From: JAZGER01 sp036480335
GTDB lineage: Bacteria > Pseudomonadota > Gammaproteobacteria > DSM-19610
NCBI GenBank assembly: GCA_036480335.1
Contig: JAZGGH010000062.1
Coordinates: forward strand, 1 to 21,823
Length of the DNA: 21,823 nucleotides
Direction of reading: 5' to 3'
Positions 1 to 6,716 of the stretch are shown piece by piece. Positions within the stretch are counted from its first letter, which is position 1; every line of letters begins with the position of its first letter. The notes beneath the pieces were generated by a model. It was not told where the DNA came from. It worked only from the letters and a program-made list of their open reading frames with translations, and did no database searches. A program made the position numbers and the translations under genes.

Positions 1-1400
1 ATCTCCCGGCATAACTGCTGGGAGCGGATTGAAACACAGGTTGAGCATGATGAATATGTGCGATGGATAGGCATCTCCCGGCATAACTGCTGGGAGCGGA
101 TTGAAACTTCAATCATTTTGAGCAAGATGTATATCCCCGCACGCATCTCCCGGCATAACTGCTGGGAGCGGATTGAAACTAAAATTTTGCCCGGCAAGGC
201 CCTGGTCAAGGTATGGCATCTCCCGGCATAACTGCTGGGAGCGGATTGAAACATACTGGCTTTGCATATTCCTCCCTACACCGTCCAATGCATCTCCCGG
301 CATAACTGCTGGGAGCGGATTGAAACAAGTATGACGTCAAAGGGTGCAATTGACCAGGCGGCATCTCCCGGCATAACTGCTGGGAGCGGATTGAAACGCG
401 GGAACGCGAGAAAGCCCCAGGCTGTCCAAAGCATCTCCCGGCATAACTGCTGGGAGCGGATTGAAACGCTGCCTGTTCCTGATCAGCATCTTCCGTTGCT
501 TTGCATCTCCCGGCATAACTGCTGGGAGCGGATTGAAACAGTAATAATGTCGCTATCGCCCCCGCGATCGAATTGCATCTCCCGGCATAACTGCTGGGAG
601 CGGATTGAAACTATTACTATGAGGAGAAATTAAGATGACTAAATAGCATCTCCCGGCATAACTGCTGGGAGCGGATTGAAACAGCATAGCAAGCTGCGGT
701 GAAGTCAAATGCCCTAAGCATCTCCCGGCATAACTGCTGGGAGCGGATTGAAACAGGCCTAGTACAACGAAATTAAAAACAGGCGAAATGGCATCTCCCG
801 GCATAACTGCTGGGAGCGGATTGAAACTGGCCCGACTCCGTCGTCATTTTTAGCATACACGGCATCTCCCGGCATAACTGCTGGGAGCGGATTGAAACCG
901 ACAGTATGTTCTGCAACAGCTAACGTCACCTGTGCATCTCCCGGCATAACTGCTGGGAGCGGATTGAAACTAGAAACTGGTGTTAATGATGAAGCTAGAA
1001 TTGAGCATCTCCCGGCATAACTGCTGGGAGCGGATTGAAACAGTTAATAGTTTACGATTGAGTTCTTGCTCCCAGGCATCTCCCGGCATAACTGCTGGGA
1101 GCGGATTGAAACGGCCATACCCGAGTCAATAGTCGTCGGATGCTCTAGGCATCTCCCGGCATAACTGCTGGGAGCGGATTGAAACTAGTTATTTAATTCA
1201 ATACGATACAATCATCGGCGGCATCTCCCGGCATAACTGCTGGGAGCGGATTGAAACAGGTAACGAAACTGGAGGGATTTTCTGGTGTCCCGCATCTCCC
1301 GGCATAACTGCTGGGAGCGGATTGAAACGCTATGGGAGAGGTAATGGAGAGTCTGGATTTCTCTGCATCTCCCGGCATAACTGCTGGGAGCGGATGAAAC
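1..1400 (+). CRISPR. CRISPR array, 20 repeats and 19 spacers, leader-distal part
   Basis: Repeats of 37 nt start with GCATCTCCCGG and end with GGATTGAAAC. They begin at 1 (first 2 nt cut by the window edge), 71, 143, 216, 290, 361, 431, 503, 575, 646, 718, 791, 862, 934, 1005, 1076, 1149, 1221, 1292 and 1365. All appear identical except the last, which lacks one T in GGATTGAAAC. Spacers are 33-37 nt and all different. Each repeat can fold into a 9-bp stem (CTCCCGGCA with TGCTGGGAG, one G-U pair) with loop TAAC. The ATTGAAAC 3' end matches the 8-nt crRNA tag common in type I and type III systems, and the only degenerate repeat is on the right. Both indicate transcription left to right, with the leader and any cas genes outside the window to the left. 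Subtype cannot be set from the repeat alone. Confidence 0.98.
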
Positions 1401-1471
1401 ACCGCTGAGCTAAAAGAATTGACGGCAGAATTTGGTATCTCCCAGCAGTTATGCCGGGAGATACTTTTACC
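1401..1471 (+). repeat. Terminal spacer-like segment plus flipped CRISPR repeat core
   Basis: After the last canonical repeat comes a 35-nt segment (1401-1435), exactly spacer length. It is followed by 1436-1463, a 28-nt near-perfect palindrome with arms TATCTCCCAGCA and TGCCGGGAGATA around GTTA. Positions 1439-1462 are identical to the reverse complement of the CRISPR repeat core. The left flank ATCTCCC also matches the forward repeat. It therefore looks like repeat 21 whose core has been inverted, with the 3' ATTGAAAC part lost. The hairpin is followed by a run of four T, so it could also act as a weak terminator for the array transcript. That role is inference. Confidence 0.8.
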
Positions 1472-1609
1472 GTCAGAGACTTGCGAGAACGCACCGGAGA
1501 ATTGATCCGTGACGCCGAATCTGGCAATTTATCTGTAATAACCAAGCATGGTAGGCCAGTTATTTCACGTGGCGCTGTGGGTCTTGACGGCTATGCAGTA
1601 TGCGAATGA
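1451..1609 (+). pseudogene. Truncated Phd/YefM-type antitoxin (N-terminal DNA-binding part)
   Basis: A 52-codon frame opens at an ATG inside the inverted CRISPR-repeat core. From residue 5 it reads TFTVRDLRERTGELIRDAES and continues through GNLSVITKHGRPV. This is the characteristic N-terminal DNA-binding and dimerisation segment of Phd/YefM (prevent-host-death) antitoxins. Homology stops at HGRPV (about position 1557). The remaining codons, to the stop at 1607-1609, are simply antisense to the end of parE. The C-terminal half that would neutralise a toxin is missing, and no Phd partner toxin (Doc, YoeB, VapC-like) is present. The simplest reading is an antitoxin gene broken at both ends, by the CRISPR junction on the left and by arrival of parDE on the right. 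Whether the 52-aa product is made is unknown. No convincing ribosome-binding site precedes the ATG. Confidence 0.75.
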
Positions 1610-1859
1610 CTTCAATCCGATTGTCGGTAACTCGGTAAAACAAGATATGGTTTTGAATAGGCAGGCTTCTGGTATAGGGTAGGAGTTCTGGGCGTTCGAT
1701 ACCCATTAGCGGGTGCTCGGTCAGTGACCAAAATTGATCTTTAATGGCGGCCATGTAATTGACTGATTGGGCTTGGCCCCACTGTCGTAGCCCGTAATGG
1801 TAAATGCTTTTGAGGTCATTTTTGGTGGCAGGCGCAATGACTAGCTGGTGAGCTGGCAT
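1560..1859 (-). CDS. parE: ParE/RelE-family toxin
   Basis: 99 aa, the usual size for ParE toxins. The protein has the ParE pattern: an N-terminal helix-rich segment (APATKNDLKSIYHYGLRQWG), a central LPYTRSLPIQNHILFYRV strand pair, and the closing IEVIRILHSRQDPQRHVK, which matches the conserved C-terminal V-x-R-[IV]-L-H-x-R-x-D motif. ParE proteins poison DNA gyrase, and RelE relatives cleave mRNA; sequence and the ParD partner favour the ParE branch. It begins 5 nt after the stop of the upstream antitoxin, so the two are co-transcribed in the usual antitoxin-first order. Its stop codon lies at the point where the Phd remnant loses homology, so its last 16 codons are antisense to that frame. 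The gene looks intact. The gyrase target is inferred from family. Confidence 0.88.
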   Translation of the reverse strand: MPAHQLVIAPATKNDLKSIYHYGLRQWGQAQSVNYMAAIKDQFWSLTEHPLMGIERPELLPYTRSLPIQNHILFYRVTDNRIEVIRILHSRQDPQRHVK

Positions 1860-1864
1860 GGGGT

Positions 1865-2122
1865 TTAGTCCGTAATATCGTCAAACAATAAATCCAAAGC
1901 AGCCCGTGACTCAATAGCTATACCTACACCACGATCCAGTTGATCAGCGCCAACGTTCAGTTGCTCGCGTAAGTGAGCTAACTTTACCTCGTGAATCCAG
2001 TCTTCGTGGGTATCCATAAATCGCAGTGCTTCACGAATGACTTCACTGGCATTGTTATACAAACCGCTTTTAACTTTGGCTTTAATGCGAGATTCTAGTT
2101 CGGCTGTCAGTGATACATGCAT
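1865..2122 (-). CDS. parD: ParD-like antitoxin, ribbon-helix-helix
   Basis: 85 aa. Residues 1-35 (MHVSLTAELESRIKAKVKSG, then LYNNASEVIREALRF) form a ribbon-helix-helix DNA-binding domain of the ParD/CopG type: one short strand, then two helices with the typical [YN]-x-[ND]-x-SE-V-[IV]-R-[ED]-A-L-R signature. The acidic C-terminus (LDLLFDDITD) is where ParD proteins wrap the toxin. It is first in the operon, followed 5 nt later by the ParE-like toxin. A strong promoter with repeats suited to RHH binding lies just upstream (2142-2186), as expected for autorepression by ParD or the ParDE complex. Start ATG at 2120-2122 is preceded by a GGA-containing sequence about 10 nt upstream. Encoded product, partner and promoter are all consistent with an intact type II module. 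Confidence 0.9.
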   Translation of the reverse strand: MHVSLTAELESRIKAKVKSGLYNNASEVIREALRFMDTHEDWIHEVKLAHLREQLNVGADQLDRGVGIAIESRAALDLLFDDITD

Positions 2123-2141
2123 GATGGTTTCCAGAGCAGAT

Positions 2142-2186
2142 ATTTCTTGCTAGAGATATGCTAGGGCAGGCTACAAGAAATGTCAA
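2142..2186 (-). promoter_or_regulatory. parDE promoter with overlapping operator repeats
   Basis: On the minus strand a perfect -35 TTGACA (2181-2186) and a -10 TAGCAT (2158-2163) are separated by 17 nt. Two symmetry elements overlap it: an 8-bp inverted repeat ATTTCTTG (2142-2149) and CAAGAAAT (2174-2181), and a direct repeat GCTAG at 2149-2153 and 2160-2164, 11 nt apart, about one helical turn. Ribbon-helix-helix repressors bind such closely spaced short repeats, so autoregulation is the likely role. Confidence 0.7.
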
Positions 2187-2208
2187 TGTTTGTATTCTTC
2201 CTGTGCCA

Positions 2209-3138
2209 TCAGGCAAAGGCATCTTCCTGACGAATAATACGGCGTTTTTTGCCAAAGAAGACTGCGCCCAGCAGATAACTAATACCTGCCCCGCTCACAT
2301 GTGCAACCAGGTTAACACCCGAGCCATCATCTGAAAGTACCAGCAGGGTATATACGTCCCAGCCGATGTACCAGGCGACGAATAGCCAGGCCGGTATCAG
2401 TACAACTCTGAAGATAACGATAAACCAGAGAAAGCATTTGATTCTTCCCGAGGGTAGAAACCAGGTGAATAATGCTAATACACCCATAACGACACCGGAT
2501 AGTCCGACGGTGGGCAATGGGTCGGGTTGGCCCATCATAGCGAGGGAATAAAAGCTGTGGGTGCCGAGAGCGAGTGTCAGGATGATGGCCGAGAAGGTGA
2601 TGGATCCGAGGATCATTTCGAGGGTAACGGCGAAGGCAAAAAAGAAAAACAGGTTGCCGATAACATGCATCCAGCTTGAGTGGGCGAAGGCAGCGGTAAG
2701 CATTTTCCAGGTGTCCCAGCTTTCGGGGTTGTACCATAATTCCTGCGTGTCGTAAGTGGGTACATTTTTGGTGAATTGGGTGTAGCGTTCACTGATGATT
2801 TTGTATTTGAAGGTGCTGTCGGCCTGTTTTTTGAGACCGGCGATGGCGTGGCCTTTTTCTGAGAAACCCTTGATGACTTTATCTGAATTATCGGTGAGGT
2901 GAATTTTCCACATCATATCCAGACAGGCGCCCTGGCTGACTTCTTTCTGAGTGCTTTTGAGGACCATACGCCAGAGCGTAGATCCCTGTTCGTTGCAGAA
3001 GTTTTCTGAGGCGCTGATGACCTGTTTCTGGTTGGCCTGCTGGGAATAAAAAACAGACAGGCACAGGAGGCAGATAAACAGAGTGATGATGGGTATCCGT
3101 TTGTGAATGAAGTCAGCGCCAAATGGGATAAAGAGCAT
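2209..3138 (-). CDS. Rhomboid-family intramembrane serine protease
   Basis: 309 aa. A membrane helix lies near the N-terminus (about residues 15-32), followed by a soluble stretch of about 110 residues with two cysteines (C48, C72) that I do not recognise, then a bundle of hydrophobic helices from about residue 143. The rhomboid signatures are present: H153-S-S-W-M-H158-V-I-G-N162 (the HxxxxHxxxN motif), G212-L-S214-G215 carrying the catalytic serine, and L-V-A-H280 followed by VSGAGISYLLG, the catalytic histidine and the Gly-rich helix. Rhomboids cleave transmembrane segments of other membrane proteins. The large insertion between the first helix and the rhomboid core is longer than in E. 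coli GlpG-type proteins, and it probably lies in the periplasm. No neighbour indicates the substrate. Confidence 0.9.
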   Translation of the reverse strand: MLFIPFGADFIHKRIPIITLFICLLCLSVFYSQQANQKQVISASENFCNEQGSTLWRMVLKSTQKEVSQGACLDMMWKIHLTDNSDKVIKGFSEKGHAIAGLKKQADSTFKYKIISERYTQFTKNVPTYDTQELWYNPESWDTWKMLTAAFAHSSWMHVIGNLFFFFAFAVTLEMILGSITFSAIILTLALGTHSFYSLAMMGQPDPLPTVGLSGVVMGVLALFTWFLPSGRIKCFLWFIVIFRVVLIPAWLFVAWYIGWDVYTLLVLSDDGSGVNLVAHVSGAGISYLLGAVFFGKKRRIIRQEDAFA

Positions 3139-3467
3139 TTTTGTTGATCCGGGTTTTTGTGAAAATTGTTATGCAGTCGTCTCTGTTAGAGCGGGTCTTT
3201 GGTTGGTGTGTTTATCGACCAATCTGGCCTGAAAGTTAGGGAACCTCTGATTGTTCAGTAAAAAGCGGTTGGTAGGTTGGGCTTCAGAGCATGGACATTT
3301 GAGTTTTTATGAATTAATCAGTGGTTCCTTAGTTTTGTTTAAACGCTGCCAGAAACAGGCGAAAAATTGCTTTTGGGGCAGTACAATAGCGATATTCATG
3401 AAGATCTCGGGTAGTTTCTGAGGCGCTAAATGAAGTGGGGATTTACAGTAATTTGGGAGTAAGCCTG
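3139..3467. other. Intergenic region between rhomboid gene and dsbB
   Basis: A 329-nt divergent gap. It holds a MITE-like element at 3239-3328 (listed separately). Just inside it, at about 3271-3290, is a short run, GGTTGGTAGGTTGGGCTTC, resembling half of the palindrome at 4530-4618. A possible dsbB -10 box TACAAT lies at 3382-3387, but no good -35 is present. I see no additional gene. Confidence 0.6.
3239..3328. repeat. MITE/REP-like element with inverted ends, copy 1
   Basis: The ends are GGGAACCTCTGATT (3239-3252) and AATCAGTGGTTCC (3316-3328), inverted repeats matching at 12 of 13 positions. The element is 90 nt with no coding capacity. Its right side ATGAATTAATCAGTGGT recurs almost exactly at 5659-5675, defining a family. 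Confidence 0.6.
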
Positions 3468-3995
3468 ATGAATAGATGGTTAGCGTTGGTAAATCGATTT
3501 TCTTATTGGGCCGGACTCGCAGGGTTTTGCCTGGTATTGCTGGCGACTGCGCTGGTGTATCAATATATCCTTGACTACGATCCCTGTGTGATTTGTATTC
3601 ATGTGCGTATCTGGGTGATGGCGCTGTTGCTGGTGGCAATTGTCGGTATGTTGTTGCATCGCTCCAGGCTGGCGGTGCTGGTGATGCATTTTCTGAGTCT
3701 GCTTGTCTCGGGTGTTTTACTGGAGCGCGCCTGGAAATTGCTGGGCATCGAACGCGGTACGGTGATTGGCGACTGTAATTTTGATCTGGGTATGCCGGCC
3801 TTTCTACCGCTGGATAGCTGGTTTCCCTGGTTGTTTGAAGTGAAGGAATCCTGTGGTTATACGCCGCCATTACCGATAGGTTTGAGCATGGCTGAAATGA
3901 TGGTTATCCTGTCAGTTGCTCTAGTGGTGATTACACTGGTGATGACGGTATTCAGTGCGCTTGTTATCGGGCGTGGAACGCATTCTGCGAGGTAG
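3468..3995 (+). CDS. dsbB: DsbB-family disulfide bond formation protein
   Basis: 175 aa from the ATG at 3468, which has GGGAG 8 nt upstream. A frame extended to a GTG at 3435 is possible but lacks a ribosome-binding site. The protein is a four-helix inner-membrane protein with the four DsbB redox cysteines: C40-V-I-C43 in the first periplasmic loop, followed by R47 at the position of the quinone-contacting arginine, and C103 and C129 in the second loop (GDCNFDLGMP, KESCGY). The segment LPLDSWFPWLFE next to the second pair is typical of DsbB. DsbB reoxidises periplasmic DsbA and passes electrons to quinone. No dsbA is in the window. A TlpA-like thioredoxin lies 9 kb away but is not an obvious partner. 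The next gene starts only 6 nt after the stop, so the two may share a transcript. Confidence 0.92.
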   Translation: MNRWLALVNRFSYWAGLAGFCLVLLATALVYQYILDYDPCVICIHVRIWVMALLLVAIVGMLLHRSRLAVLVMHFLSLLVSGVLLERAWKLLGIERGTVIGDCNFDLGMPAFLPLDSWFPWLFEVKESCGYTPPLPIGLSMAEMMVILSVALVVITLVMTVFSALVIGRGTHSAR

Positions 3996-4001
3996 TTATT
4001 C

Positions 4002-4511
4002 TTGAGTAACGCGGTTTGTTTTGCCCCTGTTGAGGAGGCAGATGCTGTGATTTTGATTCTCGGCTCGATGCCGGGGCAGGAATCGCTGACCCAACAACAA
4101 TATTACGCCCATCCGAGAAATGCGTTCTGGCCGATCATAGCGGAAATTACTGGTTTCGTATCAGATATACCTTATGCAGATCGCGTTCGTTTGTTACCAC
4201 AGCACGGTATTGCTTTGTGGGATGTGCTGCAATCCTGTTTCCGTCCGGGCAGTCTGGATGCGTCCATTGATGAGGCGTCGATTATCGCCAATGATTTCCA
4301 GCGGTTTTTTGCTGCGCATCCTGCAGTGCGACTGGTTGTCTTTAATGGGGGTAAGGCATATCAGGCTTATCAGAAACATGTGTTGCCTGGGTTGCCGGAT
4401 TGTTACCGACAGATTGAGCGGCTTAAACTGCCTTCCACCAGTCCGGCAAATGCCCGCATGAACATGGCAGAGAAGCTGGATGCCTGGCTTGAAATCAGGG
4501 GGTACCTCTGA
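4002..4511 (+). CDS. Hypoxanthine-DNA glycosylase, UDG superfamily family 6
   Basis: 169 aa from a TTG start; no in-frame ATG retains the N-terminal motif. It shows the family's motif order: LGSMPGQESL with QQYYAHPRNAFW (residues about 21-44), WDVL (about 73), VFNGGKAY (about 113-120) and LPSTSPANA (about 143-151). These are the hallmarks of the uracil-DNA-glycosylase superfamily branch acting on deaminated adenine (DNA-deoxyinosine glycosylase). It would excise hypoxanthine from DNA and start base-excision repair. It lies 6 nt after dsbB. The stop codon and last two codons (TAC CTC TGA) fall inside the left end of a MITE-like element beginning at 4500, so the native C-terminus was probably replaced when that element inserted. 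Family assignment is firm; substrate is by family. Confidence 0.88.
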   Translation: MSNAVCFAPVEEADAVILILGSMPGQESLTQQQYYAHPRNAFWPIIAEITGFVSDIPYADRVRLLPQHGIALWDVLQSCFRPGSLDASIDEASIIANDFQRFFAAHPAVRLVVFNGGKAYQAYQKHVLPGLPDCYRQIERLKLPSTSPANARMNMAEKLDAWLEIRGYL

Positions 4512-4638
4512 ATGGCCATGGATTAGATATAGGTTGGTTGCTGAGCTTTGCGAAGCCCAACAGTTCAAACGCCTGGTATAGCATCATGTTGGGCTTCGCA
4601 AAGCTCAGCACCAACCTACGTAATTAATAGAGCTACCC
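4500..4638. repeat. MITE-like element with long internal hairpin
   Basis: The outer ends GGGTACCTCTGAA (4500-4512) and TTAATAGAGCTACCC (4624-4638) are imperfect inverted repeats. Inside is a long palindrome: arms 4530-4562 and 4587-4618 are complementary over 32 bp with a single 1-nt bulge (arm core GCTGAGCTTTGCGAAGCCC) around a 24-nt loop. The element is 139 nt with no ORF. The element follows and partly encodes the end of the glycosylase gene. The transcript would form a very stable hairpin, so it may also block or end transcription from either side. Confidence 0.75.
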
Positions 4639-4689
4639 AGGGGTATTTGCCTGGTTGAGCTTTTTGGCGAATTCAGTGACAATCGACTT

Positions 4690-5091
4690 ATGAATAATAC
4701 TCAATCAATTCTGCGTGGCCTTATTATCTGTCTGCTGTTTTTTGTTACGCCGACGCAATCTTCGGATGATGTGGAAAAAGTGCTTTTTCTGGTGTTCGAA
4801 GAAGATGAAGTGGTTGCATCGAACACCCGATTCGGCCGTTTTGATCGTTTGAAAATGCATGCCAAGGAAAAAGTCCTGCAGCATATTGCGGCTGAGGCTG
4901 TTGCGGTGGTGATTACCAATCAACGTTATATCGCCTATGGTATTTTCAATGGCTGGAGGAGTGTCCGTATCCGTGCTTCCGAAAAGGTGAAGGCCGTCGA
5001 AGCGGAGGATTATTCAGCACTGGTGGTAACTTCTGATCGTATCCTGAATTTCTACGGGCGCAATGGTGTCTGGTCACAAACCCGACGCTGA
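4690..5091 (+). CDS. Secreted protein of unknown function, precursor
   Basis: 133 aa. I do not recognise a family. Residues 1 to about 25 form a signal peptide with a hydrophobic core ILRGLIICLLFFVTPTQS. The mature part contains two related units: AVVITNQRYIAYGIFNGW (about residues 76-93) and ALVVTSDRILNFYGRNGVW (about residues 111-129). Both fit the pattern A-[VL]-V-x-T-x-x-R-x-x-x-[YF]-G-x-x-N-G-x-W, reminiscent of short beta-sheet repeats such as propeller blades. It is probably periplasmic. Its stop overlaps the start of the next gene (TGATG, 1 nt shared), so the two are translationally coupled and likely act together. A MITE-like element sits 50 nt upstream. Confidence 0.75.
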   Translation: MNNTQSILRGLIICLLFFVTPTQSSDDVEKVLFLVFEEDEVVASNTRFGRFDRLKMHAKEKVLQHIAAEAVAVVITNQRYIAYGIFNGWRSVRIRASEKVKAVEAEDYSALVVTSDRILNFYGRNGVWSQTRR

Positions 5092-5618
5092 TGCATCGCC
5101 TGCTGTTAAATCGTGATATTTATACGGACTTTGTGCAGACTGAGCTGCCTCAGGCAAAGCGGTATCTATGGATCATTACGGCAGATATCAAGGATCTGTA
5201 TATCGAGAGTAGTGGCGGATTTGTACCGCTGCTATCTCTGTTGTCTGAGTTGGTAGAGCGTGGTGTCGCGGTTCGCCTGATTCATGCCAAAGAGCCTGGG
5301 CCGCGTTTCCGCGAAGATTTCGACCGCTATCAACCACTGGTGGAAAGTGATCTGTTTGAACGCTTGTTGTGTCCGCGAGTGCATACCAAGGCGATTATTA
5401 TTGATGGCAGGTTGGCGTTTGTGGGTTCGGCGAACCTGACGGGCGCTGGGCTGGGCAGTAAGCATGCAGATAAGCGCAATTTTGAGGCGGGTTTTGTGTT
5501 CGATGACAGGCAGCAGATCGAGGCTCTGTCTGATTGGGTAGATCAGCTTTATCTGGGTGAGTGTTGTCGTGGTTGCCGCCGTCGTGAATATTGTTCTGAT
5601 CCTATCGATGAACATTAA
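5091..5618 (+). CDS. Phospholipase D-like protein with a single HKD motif
   Basis: 175 aa. It contains one PLD catalytic motif, H98-T-K100-A-I-I-I-D105-G, followed by G112-S-A-N and E132, the standard HxKx4D...GSxN arrangement. Proteins with one HKD motif work as homodimers, as in the Nuc-type nucleases. The length and the preceding LSLLSELVERGVAVRLIH segment fit that group. Unlike Nuc endonucleases it has no signal peptide, so it is predicted cytoplasmic. The C-terminus carries four cysteines in C158-C-x2-C162-x5-C168 spacing, possibly a metal or Fe-S site. Start ATG at 5091 overlaps the stop of the secreted-protein gene. Nuclease versus phospholipid activity cannot be decided from the sequence. 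Confidence 0.85.
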   Translation: MHRLLLNRDIYTDFVQTELPQAKRYLWIITADIKDLYIESSGGFVPLLSLLSELVERGVAVRLIHAKEPGPRFREDFDRYQPLVESDLFERLLCPRVHTKAIIIDGRLAFVGSANLTGAGLGSKHADKRNFEAGFVFDDRQQIEALSDWVDQLYLGECCRGCRRREYCSDPIDEH

Positions 5619-5620
5619 TA

Positions 5621-5677
5621 GGAAACCACTGATCATTCTGAGTGCAAGATACGATTTCATGAATTGATCAGTGGTCA
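5621..5677. repeat. MITE/REP-like element with inverted ends, copy 2
   Basis: Inverted ends are GGAAACCACTGATCATTC (5621-5638) and GAATTGATCAGTGGTCAC (5661-5678). They are related to the ends of copy 1 (3239-3328), and ATGAATT[A/G]ATCAGTGGT is shared. It sits 2 nt after the PLD gene stop, and its hairpin could serve as that gene's terminator. Confidence 0.6.
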
Positions 5678-5765
5678 CTTTAATAACCGGAAAACTTTTT
5701 TTCAATACGCCGTTGGCCTATAGTATGGTTATGTTCCCGCAACATCCTAATAACGGATTAAAATA

Positions 5766-6716
5766 ATGATTCGCATTAAATCCAGCCACAGTCGATGGAT
5801 TCTTTTTCGTATGCTTTTGTTGTTTGGCCTGCTGGCGATAGCTCTGTTTGTGAGTAAAGCGTTTATCCAGGATTTTTATTTTGGTAACCAGCTAACGACC
5901 ACGGGTATGGTAATCAATGCAGGCATTATCATTCTGTTTATGTTGGGTTGTATCAAGATTATTTCGATTTTGTTGCGGTACTCGGGTGAAGAATCCGCAC
6001 TGGCCAGGTTTGTGCGGCAAATAAAGAAAACCCCGGAGGCTCCTGGCAGAGGGGTCAGCGCCCAATCTATGATCATGCAACGCTATAATATGATGAAATC
6101 TCTGCATGAGCAGGACGTTGATATTAATCATTCTGCACTGGCGGCAACCCTGGTGGCGGATGAAAGCACCTCGACTGGCTTTGTACGATTTATCAACAAT
6201 ATTCTCATCCTGACGGGCGTATTCGGAACCATTGTGTCGTTATCAATCGCCTTATTGGGTGCCTCCGAACTGTTTGAATCGGTGGAAAATATCGATAATA
6301 TGGGGATGGTTATTCATGGCATGTCGGCTGCCCTGTCGACGACCATGACGGCGATTGTCTGTTATGTTCTGTTTGGTTATTTTTATTACAAGCTGGCAGA
6401 TGCGCAAACTTTGCTGATTAGTTCAGTGGAGCAGGTGACGGCCTATTACCTTGTGCCAAACTTTACCAGTAACCATGATCGCCTGAATCAGAATATTGGT
6501 CATCTTGTGTCACAGCTACGGCTTGCTGCCGAAGGTCTGATTGCTACACAGACCAGTCAGGATGCCATTGGCGCAACACTGAAACATACGGTGAATACTT
6601 TAGACCTGCGGGTTATGCAAATGTCTGATGACATGGAGACGATCAAACGTCTATTGCACGAGGGTTTCCGTCTACCTGCAGATATGACATTGCCAACAAA
6701 ACGTGATGAAATATGA
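5766..6716 (+). CDS. MotA/TolQ/ExbB-type proton channel subunit
   Basis: 316 aa with four membrane helices: about 13-31, 46-68, 143-166 and 185-208. Helices 3 and 4 carry the family hallmark: G151-V-F-G154-T155 in helix 3, and GMSAALSTTMTAI in helix 4, with threonines 192, 193 and 195 lining the predicted pore. About 75 residues between helices 2 and 3 and 108 after helix 4 are cytoplasmic. These proteins form a pentamer around two copies of a one-helix partner and convert proton or sodium flow into rotation or force. The gene after it starts inside its stop (ATGA overlap) and encodes exactly such a partner. It is not a typical TolQ, ExbB or MotA: no TolA, TonB, flagellar or zor genes are nearby. 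A weak promoter (-10 TATAGT, 5719-5724) may precede it. Confidence 0.85.
   Translation: MIRIKSSHSRWILFRMLLLFGLLAIALFVSKAFIQDFYFGNQLTTTGMVINAGIIILFMLGCIKIISILLRYSGEESALARFVRQIKKTPEAPGRGVSAQSMIMQRYNMMKSLHEQDVDINHSALAATLVADESTSTGFVRFINNILILTGVFGTIVSLSIALLGASELFESVENIDNMGMVIHGMSAALSTTMTAIVCYVLFGYFYYKLADAQTLLISSVEQVTAYYLVPNFTSNHDRLNQNIGHLVSQLRLAAEGLIATQTSQDAIGATLKHTVNTLDLRVMQMSDDMETIKRLLHEGFRLPADMTLPTKRDEI

Noticed and set aside
109..1545. Open frames on both strands through the CRISPR array (for example 262-633 plus; 109-303, 553-804, 759-947, 1193-1402 and 1330-1545 minus)
   Set aside because: They are translations of the repeat and change with each spacer; none resembles a protein family.
3271..3290. 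Second full copy of the 4530-4618 palindrome
   Set aside because: Only a short half-like run is present, with no complementary arm nearby.
3435..3467. N-terminal extension of dsbB from a GTG
   Set aside because: The ATG at 3468 has a good ribosome-binding site and gives the usual DsbB N-terminus.
3307..3870. Long minus-strand frame opposite dsbB
   Set aside because: It is the shadow of a clear DsbB gene and has no recognisable domain.
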